A stretch of 64,000 nt of DNA, from NCBI GenBank assembly GCA_028690215.1, contig JAQVBQ010000005.1, forward strand, positions 1 to 64,000. The letters run 5' to 3'. A program made the translations under genes and the position numbers. This DNA comes from Bacteroidales bacterium (lineage in GTDB: Bacteria > Bacteroidota > Bacteroidia > Bacteroidales > UBA932). Every line of letters begins with the position of its first letter. Positions within the stretch are counted from its first letter, which is position 1. The notes beneath the pieces were generated by a model. The model had not been told where the DNA came from. It saw nothing but the letters and a program-made list of their open reading frames with translations, and did no database searches. Shown here one piece after another: positions 54,138 to 63,890 of this stretch.

Positions 54138-54167
54138 CAAAGATATTTACATTTGATTAAATGCAAA
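54138..54167 (-). promoter_or_regulatory. Promoter of the marR efflux operon
   Basis: TTTG (54164-54167), an 18-bp spacer and TATCTTTG (54138-54145) form a perfect promoter. Transcription would start near 54131, about 14 bases before the marR ATG. Confidence 0.8.
54146..54167. promoter_or_regulatory. Putative MarR operator
   Basis: TTTGCATTTAATCAAATGTAAA is a 22-bp palindrome (arms match at eight of nine positions) that covers the -33 element and the spacer. Bound MarR would block the polymerase. Confidence 0.65.
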
Positions 54168-54195
54168 AAAATTTCACAGAAATTTAATATTCAAG

Positions 54196-57100
54196 CTATT
54201 TTCCTGACCTAATGATAAACTCTTCACTGTTTCCCCGGAATGCGGGATTGAATATTGACTCAACAATTGAGACAGAGCTGGAAAATGTCCCTTCCTGAGT
54301 TACATAGAACAACTCTTTAAATTTAGATTCACCCTCAGGCAGTAATTCAAAATTATAATATAGAGCTGATTTTCCAATTTCTCTATAATAGTTTTCTCTG
54401 TATCCTGAGCATTCATCACATGGTAACAGACATGCAGCATTATTCGCGGATATCTTAACGTATGACCTGTTTTCTGTGCTATTAATGGTGTATTCGACCA
54501 GAATGCGATCTCCGGGTCTTAGTTTTGTTGAGGACGAATCGTCAGCCATTTTTAACTCGCTGAGAATCTCTTCCCCGTTTATCATGTCAATCTTAAAGAA
54601 TCTGCGCTGAATATCTATACCGTTAGAGAATTTTTTCATTTTCGAATTATCTTCCTTGGTGTTTTTATGGATATAGATAAACTCCTGATATTTATTATTT
54701 TTCTTAACATAAACAGCATCTCTTTTTTTACTTAACTGGTATGTTGTAGGAGTATCTGAAATGCCAGACATTGAGCTCTTTAATGTGTTGTAAACGACAT
54801 CTGTTGTAATATACGGATTTTGCCACAATTGATTCTCCTTCTGTAGCATCAGCCATTTACCAATTCCAGCCACCATCTCTTCATCTCCTGCTGAGGCAAA
54901 TAGATCAAGTAAATCTGCATGAGCAGAGAGTTCACTATTTACAAAACCTCTGTATGGCAAAACTGCATTTGGAAAATATATACCTGTAGTACTGTTTTTT
55001 ACGGCATATTGGCGGATTGATTTTATATATCTGTCCGCTTTCTGCTTTTCTCCGTTCCGCAACAAGGCGGATGCATAATACACATTGTTCAATACCTCAG
55101 GATTTAACGTCATTGTATCCATTTGTGAGATGTAGTAGTCTTTTGCAATCTTGACCTTTTCAGGAAGCGGGTATTCCGGGTATAAAGCACGCGCTCTTAA
55201 ATAGAGAACGTTGAATGTGGCGAACAGGTTGTAGTTATATTTTTGCTTTCTCTCAAGATGTAGTTTGTATTGTGTTACAAAGTGAGAATCCAAACTCTCT
55301 ATAGTTTCTCTCAAAATGGCCTCCTCCTCCGGAGTCGGTTTAATGGAACATATAGAGTAAATCTGTTTCATCTTTTCCAGAAACTCGAAAGAAAGATAAT
55401 ATGTCCCATCCATGCCTGGATACCAAGAGAAAAATGAATTCTTTTTTGTCAAAGAGGCTAAGAAAGGAATTGCTTTTTCCCGGAAAGTATTTAAATCCGG
55501 GCTCTTGAAGTATGCCTTTGCAAAGTAGGCACTCAGGCAATCAAAAAAATTCTGAGACTCTAGATTACTTATCTCCTTGAGACTCTCAATTGCAGAGTTT
55601 AACGGGTTGTTGATCACCACTTTTACATGACCTTCTGACTCTTTATTAGTAGATAGCTCGGAAAAATCAAATTTAAAATTCCCTGACTGATCCAGTGCTA
55701 TCACTTTTGTCCGGATTATGTCGGTTTGCTTTGGTATGACTGGTATTAAGTGTTCCTCTGCATCAAAATGTGCTTTATCTTTGACTGACAGAGTAATTCC
55801 AAGAGAGTCTATTTTTGAAGGGACCGATACTCTCCACTTAACAGGTATCTGATTTTTTGAAGCCAGATTTACTTGCTGGCTTTTCTGAGGTAGTAACCGC
55901 CGGTGTTCATTGTCTATCGAGCCGAAAAGGTTGAGACCCGCAGAAAGGTGGAGATTTTCGTCGTAATTATTAATTAAAGTACTTATGATAGATATTGTAT
56001 CTCCTTCCCTCAAGAATTTTGGAATATTTGTCTGGACCATAACATCTTTCTGCAAAACAAAAAGAGTGTCGGCACTGTTTAAAAGGAGATCTTTTGTGTT
56101 GGCAAATGCAAGAACCCGAAATGTCGAGAGCAGATCTGATGCAATAAATGGCACATTAACTTCACCATTGCTGTCTGTTTTCAGGTTGGGCAGAAAAGCG
56201 ATTGTTTCCCGGAAGCTCTTTCTCACTCTTTGCTCACCACTCTTTATCTCATACGACCTATCATAATCAACAACAGCATATGGTATCCACTCTTCTTCAG
56301 ACTCTTCATAAACATCAATAGGAGTGTGGTAATTTTTCAGAACAACATCAAGATTTGCAGAATTCATATTATTCCCATGTATATTATGATAATAGTTGCC
56401 ATAACTCATTAATTGTGGGTTATAATTATTTTTTTCAAATCTGTCAGTCGTTTCATCAAAAATAGAAACGAGAACTTCAGCCCCCTCTAACGGTGCCCCT
56501 TGCTTGTCTTTCACTACAATCTTAAATGTTTCTGATGCTCCCGGTTCGTATTTCTCAGCTATATCAAGGAATTCAATATTGATTCCTTTTGTAACGGAAG
56601 GCCTTTTATATTGGATTAGCTTAGTATATAGAATATTGTTCTGTACTAATGTGATGTTTAATGATATCTTTTCAGGATAATCTGATTTATAATCAATGGA
56701 GTATCTCTTAATGCCATTGTCGTGTTTAATGAAGTAATTACATAATATTGAGTCTTTACCGACTAATGAAACATATGCATTTAATTTAAGAGAGTCGGAA
56801 CCTAGAATGAAATCAATCAAATTGCCTGGTTTTATGATCTCTTCTTTAGATGGATAGAAGAGGAAACTTATATTATCCTGCAGTTTCTCGTCCTTTATGC
56901 TAAATAATGTAAACTTACTTGAGTCTCTGATAAAGAAGCCATTTCTTTCTGTTAAACGATACTTAATTTGGAAATTGCCGGATTTAAGTTTTTCCCAGTC
57001 AGGCCTGAATGGAATATTGCTTGTAAAAGAACCTTCGATGCAAAGTTTATCATCAGAGAACACTTGATAAATTCCGGGAAGATTAGTTTTCTCTTTTTCG

Positions 57101-59421
57101 ATGAAACCACGTTCTGCAGAAACAATTATATCTGGGTTGTCCTCTTTGCATATAAGGCTATAAATATTATCTGATATGTTTGTATAGATCACACCTTGAA
57201 GTAGTTCCAGCTTACGATTGTGTGTCTCCCCATTTAAGTCGGTTACCCATATATTAGTTGACAGGAGTATTCCACATAATTTATTAGTTAAACTGTCATC
57301 CTGATTGACAGAGGGGAACTGAATATTGAAACACCCCGCAGAGTCCGTCTGGATAATTCCATAATATAAAAGATCCCGTGATCTATTAATCGAAACTTCA
57401 CCATACAGCTCTCGGTTAGTTTCAATTTTCACACTGGCATTTTTTAGCGGGAAACCAGCGTATGAAACAACCTGACCTCTTATTCTGACTGTATCACCCA
57501 CCTCTCTGTCGCTTTCGGAATCCGAACAAATAATTTTAAAATTAGGCCTCTTATACTCCTCGACCCTTATCAAATTTGAATATGCGAAAGCTGAAGGGAA
57601 ATAGTAATATCCCTTTTTGGAATTCTCCGGCAATATGAAATATCCGTCAGCAGTTCCGAATTCATTCGTTTTTAGTTTTTTACTGAATGAAGTATTCTCG
57701 TGATTTTTCAAAATAATCTCTATTTCCTGTTCGCTGTTGATTTTCCAACTATCATCGATCAATTTATAGGAGAAAGCTTTGAAGTGAATTGTATCCTTTG
57801 GACTATAAAGCTTCCGGTCTGTAAAAATCTTATTGTAAACATCAGATCTCGATACAGATCTCTCATAATACCTATTGAGCGGGCCGTATCGTCCTATAGT
57901 ATAATAAAATTCTGTGCCAATATCTTTAACTAAGGGTAGTGTAGTAAATCCATTGAATTCCATCACTTCAGAAGTGACAAGCTGGTATCTGGGCCCTTTT
58001 GTGCCGATTCCGGCAACCTCTTTGTAAAAAAAGATAGAATCCCGCTCAATAGGTTCACCTGTCTTAAAGTCGGTAACATATAGTTTATCTCTTGTCAGAG
58101 TTTGCTGATTATTAAATGACATAATGACTGCCGAATTTTTACAAACCGATATTTTTACAGAGTTATTTAAAGAGTCATTGAGAGAAGACGCTGTAACATA
58201 GTATAACCCCTCCTGTGGAATGTTAATTTTGTAACTTGTATACTGATAAACTCCGAACCGTTTATTAACGATGTCAATTGTGTCAGTTTTAATTAAGACA
58301 GTGTCACCCGAAGAGTAACCTAAGTCTTTATATTCGGGCAGCCTGAATATTTTAACAGAAATTGAAGGGATGTTCTTATGTTGGATAGATAGCCGGTGTT
58401 CTATCCCCGGATAAATCTGTCTTGATGAGTGATTTATATAGATACTTTTACTCTCAATATCACCCTTTATATTCGTAAATGTAGACAGATAGCTGTTTTT
58501 AGGTTCTTTATCAATCCAAAGCCTGCAGAATTCATATAGTTCCATTTTTTTAACCAACAGGTTTTTCCCCTTATGTCTATAAAGGTCTCTTTGTAAAGTG
58601 AGAGCTTTATTATGTGCAGCAATAATTGTATTTCTATTGTAAGGTAATTCTAAAAGCTCATTGTATTTCAAGATCTTGACACTGTCGTTGTCTGTCATGT
58701 TATCTATCTGGTCACAAACATAAATAATGTAATCAGCAGGATTTTCACTGTGTTTTTCAATGAGTATTTTGTATAGCGAATCTATCTTATTTTGGTGTTG
58801 AGTTATTTTTTTTCTGTCAGAGTATCTGAAATAGAAATTAGAACTTTTAATGCAATTTAAGGCATGAATTACTTTAAGGAGACAGTATTCATATATATCT
58901 AATCTTGAGTATCCTGTTTTCTGAAGTTCTCTGTCAATCAATTTTGAATAGAGACTGAAATCGAGAGATTTTAGATTAGAGGTGTTGGCAAGAATGTCAT
59001 CAATAAATTCTTCGATTGTGACTCTATTGTCAATTCCAGTCATCGAATGTCCAAGGTACTCCAACATAGAGGCTTTATAAATGGCTCTCGCTGTAGAATC
59101 TTTTATGCTATATACCTTTTCAGTGAATTCTTTTATAGCAGCTGTCTTGGTTTTCCAGTTTTGAGACGCACGAAATTTGATTATATCATCCTTTGCAAGT
59201 ATAGCTTCTTGATAATCATCTATTTTTAAGGCGATAGAGAATATTTCTTCAGCAGAAGAGATAGATGATTGTATGTACCCCTTTTTTTCTGCAGAGACAA
59301 TATTACTCCGAAGTGAATCAATTCGCTGCTTGACATCGGCTATATCATACGCCTTGTGCTCCTGGGAAGAGAGTCGTAATGCAACAATTAAAAAGATAAT
59401 TGTTAAGAAAAAATGTTTCAT
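54196..59421 (-). CDS. Giant alpha-2-macroglobulin-like envelope protein without thioester
   Basis: This 1741-residue protein has a Sec signal (cleavage near LSSQ) and no lipobox. Residues about 20-330 are helical and of unknown role. Macroglobulin-type beta domains follow: an MG2-like segment around 540-640 (DRKLYSPKDTIHFKAFSYKL) and the A2M signature around 1095-1190 (FLPNLKTDSNGEVNVPFIAS, LREGDTISIISTLINN). Where CxEQ should lie (about residue 1287) the sequence reads NLESQNFFDCLSAYFAKAY, so the thioester is absent. The TED-like helical domain that follows seems intact. Bacterial relatives guard the periplasm against proteases. It follows the glycosylase gene on the same strand. Confidence 0.85.
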   Translation of the reverse strand: MKHFFLTIIFLIVALRLSSQEHKAYDIADVKQRIDSLRSNIVSAEKKGYIQSSISSAEEIFSIALKIDDYQEAILAKDDIIKFRASQNWKTKTAAIKEFTEKVYSIKDSTARAIYKASMLEYLGHSMTGIDNRVTIEEFIDDILANTSNLKSLDFSLYSKLIDRELQKTGYSRLDIYEYCLLKVIHALNCIKSSNFYFRYSDRKKITQHQNKIDSLYKILIEKHSENPADYIIYVCDQIDNMTDNDSVKILKYNELLELPYNRNTIIAAHNKALTLQRDLYRHKGKNLLVKKMELYEFCRLWIDKEPKNSYLSTFTNIKGDIESKSIYINHSSRQIYPGIEHRLSIQHKNIPSISVKIFRLPEYKDLGYSSGDTVLIKTDTIDIVNKRFGVYQYTSYKINIPQEGLYYVTASSLNDSLNNSVKISVCKNSAVIMSFNNQQTLTRDKLYVTDFKTGEPIERDSIFFYKEVAGIGTKGPRYQLVTSEVMEFNGFTTLPLVKDIGTEFYYTIGRYGPLNRYYERSVSRSDVYNKIFTDRKLYSPKDTIHFKAFSYKLIDDSWKINSEQEIEIILKNHENTSFSKKLKTNEFGTADGYFILPENSKKGYYYFPSAFAYSNLIRVEEYKRPNFKIICSDSESDREVGDTVRIRGQVVSYAGFPLKNASVKIETNRELYGEVSINRSRDLLYYGIIQTDSAGCFNIQFPSVNQDDSLTNKLCGILLSTNIWVTDLNGETHNRKLELLQGVIYTNISDNIYSLICKEDNPDIIVSAERGFIEKEKTNLPGIYQVFSDDKLCIEGSFTSNIPFRPDWEKLKSGNFQIKYRLTERNGFFIRDSSKFTLFSIKDEKLQDNISFLFYPSKEEIIKPGNLIDFILGSDSLKLNAYVSLVGKDSILCNYFIKHDNGIKRYSIDYKSDYPEKISLNITLVQNNILYTKLIQYKRPSVTKGINIEFLDIAEKYEPGASETFKIVVKDKQGAPLEGAEVLVSIFDETTDRFEKNNYNPQLMSYGNYYHNIHGNNMNSANLDVVLKNYHTPIDVYEESEEEWIPYAVVDYDRSYEIKSGEQRVRKSFRETIAFLPNLKTDSNGEVNVPFIASDLLSTFRVLAFANTKDLLLNSADTLFVLQKDVMVQTNIPKFLREGDTISIISTLINNYDENLHLSAGLNLFGSIDNEHRRLLPQKSQQVNLASKNQIPVKWRVSVPSKIDSLGITLSVKDKAHFDAEEHLIPVIPKQTDIIRTKVIALDQSGNFKFDFSELSTNKESEGHVKVVINNPLNSAIESLKEISNLESQNFFDCLSAYFAKAYFKSPDLNTFREKAIPFLASLTKKNSFFSWYPGMDGTYYLSFEFLEKMKQIYSICSIKPTPEEEAILRETIESLDSHFVTQYKLHLERKQKYNYNLFATFNVLYLRARALYPEYPLPEKVKIAKDYYISQMDTMTLNPEVLNNVYYASALLRNGEKQKADRYIKSIRQYAVKNSTTGIYFPNAVLPYRGFVNSELSAHADLLDLFASAGDEEMVAGIGKWLMLQKENQLWQNPYITTDVVYNTLKSSMSGISDTPTTYQLSKKRDAVYVKKNNKYQEFIYIHKNTKEDNSKMKKFSNGIDIQRRFFKIDMINGEEILSELKMADDSSSTKLRPGDRILVEYTINSTENRSYVKISANNAACLLPCDECSGYRENYYREIGKSALYYNFELLPEGESKFKELFYVTQEGTFSSSVSIVESIFNPAFRGNSEEFIIRSGK

Positions 59422-59424
59422 AAA

Positions 59425-59451
59425 TATATTTGCCTGATTAACAAATATATG
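59425..59451. repeat. Inverted repeat ATATATTTG/CAAATATAT before the macroglobulin gene
   Basis: ATATATTTG (59425-59433) and CAAATATAT (59443-59451) are perfect 9-base arms with a 9-base spacer. One arm includes the minus-strand -7 box TATATTTG (59443-59450), which would start transcription about 15 bases before the ATG. Confidence 0.5.
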
Positions 59452-59497
59452 AAAAAACGATTATAATATGAATAGTAAAGAGAAAATTTCAGTGAAA

Positions 59498-60061
59498 TCA
59501 GAGAATTTCATCAAAAAACCTCTTGTAAACCACGGCTTTTTCTTCGAGAGGTTTTGGATAAGCTCTTGAAGTTGAGGGTAAACGATAAAGTTTCATCTCT
59601 CTTCCGATATATTTAAATTCGGTAAAATTGCCAATTTCAGGTTTTTCAATTTTCAAGAGTTCAGAAACTGTGTCAAAAGCCTTTTGTCCGGTGACAGCCA
59701 ATGTTTTACAATTGGGGGTATTCATTAGGAGCTCAGAAAGATTTACTTTATCCACTACTTCAAGAAAATTGTCTGATGCATTGTTATTCAGTCTCCTAAC
59801 GGCTGTTGCTGAATCATATAGTGCAATGCCCTTATTTTCACAAAAATCCATTATTTTGGCAGAATCGAACTTTCCATTTGTTATGAAATGCTCTTTTTTC
59901 CCGAAAAATATGATACCGAAAATCCTCCACATATCGTTCTGTAGATTGGGATAGAAGAAATCCATCGACCATCTTTTTCGTGGAGGCGGAAAGCTTCCCA
60001 AAATGAGGATTTTAGCTCTTTTTGGAAGAAAAGGCTTTAGTGGGTGGACTTCGATATCCAT
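59498..60061 (-). CDS. Uracil-DNA glycosylase-family protein
   Basis: The ORF track runs 61 codons upstream into rnr in another frame (Arg/Lys/Ser-rich, no family match). The ATG at 60061 begins MDIEVHPLKPFLPKRAKILI, 17 bases after the rnr stop, and gives 187 residues. ILGSFPPPRKRWSMDFFYPN matches motif A of the UDG superfamily (GSFP), and LPSTSRAYP is its motif B. CKTLAVTGQKAFDTV lies between. It resembles Mug/TDG-like or SMUG-like members; the exact base specificity is open. Confidence 0.75.
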   Translation of the reverse strand: MDIEVHPLKPFLPKRAKILILGSFPPPRKRWSMDFFYPNLQNDMWRIFGIIFFGKKEHFITNGKFDSAKIMDFCENKGIALYDSATAVRRLNNNASDNFLEVVDKVNLSELLMNTPNCKTLAVTGQKAFDTVSELLKIEKPEIGNFTEFKYIGREMKLYRLPSTSRAYPKPLEEKAVVYKRFFDEIL

Positions 60062-60077
60062 AAATTGAGGTTTGAAA

Positions 60078-62231
60078 TTATGATTTCTTATTTCCCTTCC
60101 TCTCCCTGCGGCTTGGCTTCTTGCTCTCTTTCTCTTTGGTGCTCTTTTTGGATGTGCTGCTTGTCTTTTTTGACTGGACGCTTGATTTACGCGGATATCT
60201 GCCGGTTGGTTTCTTTGAGCTATTGGATTCAGAAACAGGCTCACTCTCTTCGGTCTTATCCCAGATTAATATAAAATCAAGTTGTTTCTGCTCAAGATTG
60301 GCGCGGTCTACCTTAACTCTGACCTTATCTCCCAGAGTAAACCTCTTACCACTTCTTTTGCCGGTAAGCGACATAGAATCTTCGTTATATTCGAGATAGT
60401 CCTCTTTAATGTCCCTGAGTGCAACCAGACCCTCGATCTTAGTTTCGGCAAGCTCTACAAACATTCCCCATTCAGTGACACCGGAAACATTCCCTTCGAA
60501 CTCCATCCCAACCTTGTCCTGCATGAATTCAACCATCTTGTATTTGATACTTGCTCTTTCCGCTTCCGTGGCAAGCTGTTCTCTTTCGCTTGAGTATTTG
60601 CAACGCTCCTCGTAGTACTTTTTATCCTGCGATTTTGCCTTGTCGAGGTACATGGCCAGAAGGCGATGAACCATCATATCCGGATATCTTCTAATCGGAG
60701 AGGTAAAATGGGTGTAATAATCAAATGCAAGCCCGTAATGGCCCAAATTTTCTGTAGAGTATCTCGCGCGAGCCATCGAGCGGAGAGCCATAATCTCTAT
60801 TGCTCCCTCTTCAGGCCTTCCTTTTGCTGTCTCAAGCAGCTTGTTGATTTCTGAAGAGATCTCACGGGCATTCTTTGTGGGCTTCATCTCATAACCGAAG
60901 TGTTTGATAAAGGTCCTGAATGCTATGATTTTATCTATGTTCGGCTCTTCATGTATACGATAGACAAATGTCTTAGAGTCCTTCCCTTTGCCTCCTATAA
61001 AATAGGCTACCTCACGGTTTGCCAGCAGCATGAACTCTTCAATCAGCCAGTTGGACTCCTTTGTTATTTTTGAATAGACTCCTAAAGGTTTTCCGTTTTC
61101 GTCTACCTCAACCTTCATTTCAGGACGTTCAAAGCTGATTGCTCCGCTGCGGAATCGCTCATTTCTAAGTATTGTAGCAAGTTCGTGGAGTTTGAGAATC
61201 TCTTTTTTCATTGGCCCGTTCCCACCTTCAATTATCTCCTGCGCCTGATCGTAGTTGAATCTCATGTCGGAGTTGATAACGGTACGGCCGAACCACTTAT
61301 TTATAAGCTTTCCTTTGTCATTCATCTCAAATACTGCGGAGAAACATAGCTTCTCCTCGTTCGGCCTTAATGAACAGAGTTTGTTAGACAATTTTTCGGG
61401 AAGCATCGGAACAGTCCTGTCCACAAGATAAACCGAAGTTGCCCTGTCCAGAGCCTCTTTCTCAATCAATGAACCGGGTCTGACATAATGTGTCACATCG
61501 GCTATATGTACCCCGATTTCCCAATTTCCGTTCTCAAGTTTTTGCAATGAGAGTGCGTCGTCAAAATCTTTTGCATCCGCAGGGTCGATAGTAAGGGTCG
61601 GAACGTTCCTGAAATCTCTTCTTGATTTAATCTCGTCTAAAGAAATGATTTCTGATATTTTATCTGCTTCCTTCTCAACATTTGCTTCAAACTTGTATGG
61701 AAGACCGAATTCTGCAAGTATGGCGTGCATTTCGGTGTTGTTGTCACCGGGAGCACCCAGAATGTCAATTACGTGACCTAGAGGTTCATCAGACCTCCTG
61801 GGCCAGTCATCCACAAGAGCGGCTACCTTAAGTCCATTCTCCTTGATGTCAATGCTTTCCATGGGTATCCTTATGTCGTAAGGCATATTCTTACTTTCAG
61901 TAATCACCCATGCCTGAGAGCCTGCAATTTGTAAAATGCCGATTATCGGCTTTTTAGATCTCTCAACTATGTCAATTACCTCTCCCTCGATTCTTTTTGT
62001 GTTGGTCTTTTTGCTTGTCATAACCACTTTGACGGTGTCACCGTGCAAAGCGTGTCTCATCTTTCTGGCACTAACGAAAATGTCATCCTCAAACCCCTCC
62101 CGGATAATAAATCCGTACCCCTCTCTAGTCATGCTTACGCGTCCGATAGTCTCCTCTTTCGGAGTCTTTGAGACACTTTTACCCCTTTTGTTAAACTTTC
62201 CGGAGTTTTTTTCGTTTCTTTTATTATGCAT
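60078..62231 (-). CDS. rnr: Ribonuclease R
   Basis: This 717-residue exoribonuclease has N-terminal cold-shock domains (about 30-190), the RNB catalytic domain with DPADAKDFDDAL (acidic residues that bind Mg2+) near 215-227, an S1 domain (VSGVTEWGMFVELAETKIEG) and a Lys/Ser/Arg-rich tail (SSKKPTGRYPRKSSVQSKKT). The basic tail is typical of RNase R and helps with structured RNA. The start shares a 25-base gap with the divergent gpmI. Confidence 0.96.
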   Translation of the reverse strand: MHNKRNEKNSGKFNKRGKSVSKTPKEETIGRVSMTREGYGFIIREGFEDDIFVSARKMRHALHGDTVKVVMTSKKTNTKRIEGEVIDIVERSKKPIIGILQIAGSQAWVITESKNMPYDIRIPMESIDIKENGLKVAALVDDWPRRSDEPLGHVIDILGAPGDNNTEMHAILAEFGLPYKFEANVEKEADKISEIISLDEIKSRRDFRNVPTLTIDPADAKDFDDALSLQKLENGNWEIGVHIADVTHYVRPGSLIEKEALDRATSVYLVDRTVPMLPEKLSNKLCSLRPNEEKLCFSAVFEMNDKGKLINKWFGRTVINSDMRFNYDQAQEIIEGGNGPMKKEILKLHELATILRNERFRSGAISFERPEMKVEVDENGKPLGVYSKITKESNWLIEEFMLLANREVAYFIGGKGKDSKTFVYRIHEEPNIDKIIAFRTFIKHFGYEMKPTKNAREISSEINKLLETAKGRPEEGAIEIMALRSMARARYSTENLGHYGLAFDYYTHFTSPIRRYPDMMVHRLLAMYLDKAKSQDKKYYEERCKYSSEREQLATEAERASIKYKMVEFMQDKVGMEFEGNVSGVTEWGMFVELAETKIEGLVALRDIKEDYLEYNEDSMSLTGKRSGKRFTLGDKVRVKVDRANLEQKQLDFILIWDKTEESEPVSESNSSKKPTGRYPRKSSVQSKKTSSTSKKSTKEKESKKPSRRERKGNKKS

Positions 62232-62239
62232 TTTTTCTC

Positions 62240-62247
62240 TATTTTTG
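62240..62247 (+). promoter_or_regulatory. Promoter -7 box of gpmI
   Basis: TATTTTTG matches TAnnTTTG. Transcription would start near 62254, so the ATG at 62280 would have a 26-base leader and the ORF-track ATG at 62256 almost none. Confidence 0.5.
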
Positions 62248-62262
62248 TCTGATTTATGGCAA

Positions 62263-62270
62263 CAAAATTA
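62263..62270 (-). promoter_or_regulatory. Promoter -7 box of rnr
   Basis: TAATTTTG on the minus strand would start transcription near 62256, 25 bases before the rnr ATG. It overlaps the divergent gpmI leader. Confidence 0.5.
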
Positions 62271-62279
62271 ATTAATTAT

Positions 62280-63797
62280 ATGGATAAAAAGGTACTTTTA
62301 ATGATCCTCGATGGTTGGGGGGAAGGAAGACAGGACAAATCAAATGTTATTTATACCCAGGGAGAACCGAATATTGATGCTATAAGAGCAAAGTATCCGG
62401 TGTCAAAACTCTCTGCATGTGGAGAGGACGTAGGACTTCCTGAAGGACAAATGGGAAATTCTGAGGTTGGTCACCTGAATATCGGTGCGGGAAGGGTTGT
62501 ATATCAGGATCTTGTTAAGATCAACAAAGCATGCCGCGAAAAGAAGCTTATGGAGAATCCCGAGATTAAAGCAGCATACGAATATGTAAAGAAATCAGGG
62601 AAGGCTTTACACTTCTTTGGTCTTATGAGTGACGGAGGTGTACATAGTTCTATGGAGCATCTTTTCGGATTTCTGGATGTTGCAAAGGAGTGGGGACTTG
62701 AAAAGGTATATGTACACGCCTTTATGGACGGAAGGGATACAGATCCAAAGAGCGGTAAGGGCTACATCGATACCCTCCAGAAATACATTTCAGGCTCTAA
62801 GGCAAAGCTTGCCTCGATAATAGGACGTTACTATGCAATGGACCGCGATAAAAGGTGGGAGAGGGTAAAACTTGCTTACGACCTCCTGACTGAGGGCAAG
62901 GGAGAGCCATTCACATGTGGGGTTGATGCAATGCAGAAGAGTTACGACAATGGTGTGACCGATGAGTTTATCAAACCGATGGTGGCTGTTGGTGACGATG
63001 GTAAGCCTGTTGGGCCTCTCAAAGAGGGTGACGCCGTTATATTCTTCAACTTCCGTAACGACCGTGCGAGGGAGATTACAAGCGTGCTTACTCAGACAGA
63101 TATGCCGGAGCAGGGTATGAAGACCATGCCTCTTTACTACTGCACACTGACTCCTTACGACGATAAATTCAAAGGGATGCATATCCTCTATGACAAGGAG
63201 AACGTACAGAACACTCTCGGTGAGGTTGTTTCTGCCGCCGGCAAGAAGCAACTCAGAATAGCAGAAACAGAAAAGTATGCGCACGTCACATTCTTCTTCT
63301 CGGGTGGAAGAGAGGCAACTTTTGAAAACGAGAGCAGGATTCTGATAAATTCACCAAAGGTTGCAACCTATGACCTTCAACCGGAGATGAGTGCACCTGA
63401 GATCAAGGAAGCCCTTGTTGCAGAGCTTGCTAAACAAGATAAAGACCTTATTATACTCAACTTTGCAAACGGAGACATGGTAGGTCACACAGGTGTTTAC
63501 GAAGCAATTCGCAAGGCTGTCAAGACAGTAGATGAATGTGCCTCAGAGGTTGTAAAGGTTGCAAGGGAGAATGGTTACTCTGTCATTATCACTGCAGATC
63601 ACGGTAATGCGGACTATGCCGTTAACGCTGACGGGACGCCAAACACGGCACACTCACTTAATCCTGTTCCTTTCATAGTTGTAGATGATGATGTGAAATC
63701 CGTGAAAGACGGGATACTTGCAGATATCGCCCCGACAATACTCAAGCTTATGGGTATCCCTGCTCCGAAAGATATGACAGGACAACCGTTGATCTAA
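62280..63797 (+). CDS. gpmI: Phosphoglycerate mutase, 2,3-bisphosphoglycerate-independent
   Basis: The start at 62280 ([14 protein letters not shown]) is preferred. It matches the usual start of the family, and the predicted promoter and the rnr -7 box lie in the extra eight codons of the ORF-track version. The 505-residue enzyme interconverts 3- and 2-phosphoglycerate with two Mn2+ ions. The catalytic Ser is in GNSEVGHLN, and metal ligands are in [13 protein letters not shown] and DMVGHTG. A good terminator follows, before dnaE. Confidence 0.95.
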   Translation: MDKKVLLMILDGWGEGRQDKSNVIYTQGEPNIDAIRAKYPVSKLSACGEDVGLPEGQMGNSEVGHLNIGAGRVVYQDLVKINKACREKKLMENPEIKAAYEYVKKSGKALHFFGLMSDGGVHSSMEHLFGFLDVAKEWGLEKVYVHAFMDGRDTDPKSGKGYIDTLQKYISGSKAKLASIIGRYYAMDRDKRWERVKLAYDLLTEGKGEPFTCGVDAMQKSYDNGVTDEFIKPMVAVGDDGKPVGPLKEGDAVIFFNFRNDRAREITSVLTQTDMPEQGMKTMPLYYCTLTPYDDKFKGMHILYDKENVQNTLGEVVSAAGKKQLRIAETEKYAHVTFFFSGGREATFENESRILINSPKVATYDLQPEMSAPEIKEALVAELAKQDKDLIILNFANGDMVGHTGVYEAIRKAVKTVDECASEVVKVARENGYSVIITADHGNADYAVNADGTPNTAHSLNPVPFIVVDDDVKSVKDGILADIAPTILKLMGIPAPKDMTGQPLI

Positions 63798-63824
63798 AAA
63801 GAGAGAATAAAAATAAATTTCTTG

Positions 63825-63857
63825 TTTAGGCTGTCCTTCGGGTCAGCCTAAATTTTG
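63825..63857 (+). terminator. Terminator of gpmI
   Basis: TTTAGGCTG pairs with CAGCCTAAA around TCC-TTCG-GGT, followed by TTTTG. Confidence 0.85.
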
Positions 63858-63865
63858 TACCTTTA
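63858..63865 (+). promoter_or_regulatory. Possible promoter -7 box of dnaE
   Basis: TACCTTTA matches TAnnTTTG at seven of eight positions, 25 bases before the dnaE ATG. Weak evidence. Confidence 0.3.
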
Positions 63866-63890
63866 TCCGACTTGAAAAACACATTTTCTA

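Noticed and set aside
60062-60244. 61-codon N-terminal extension of the uracil-DNA glycosylase ORF
   Set aside because: It overlaps the rnr coding end in another frame and is Arg/Lys/Ser-rich because of the rnr tail.
62790-63284. 164-codon ORF on the minus strand
   Set aside because: Antisense shadow of gpmI.
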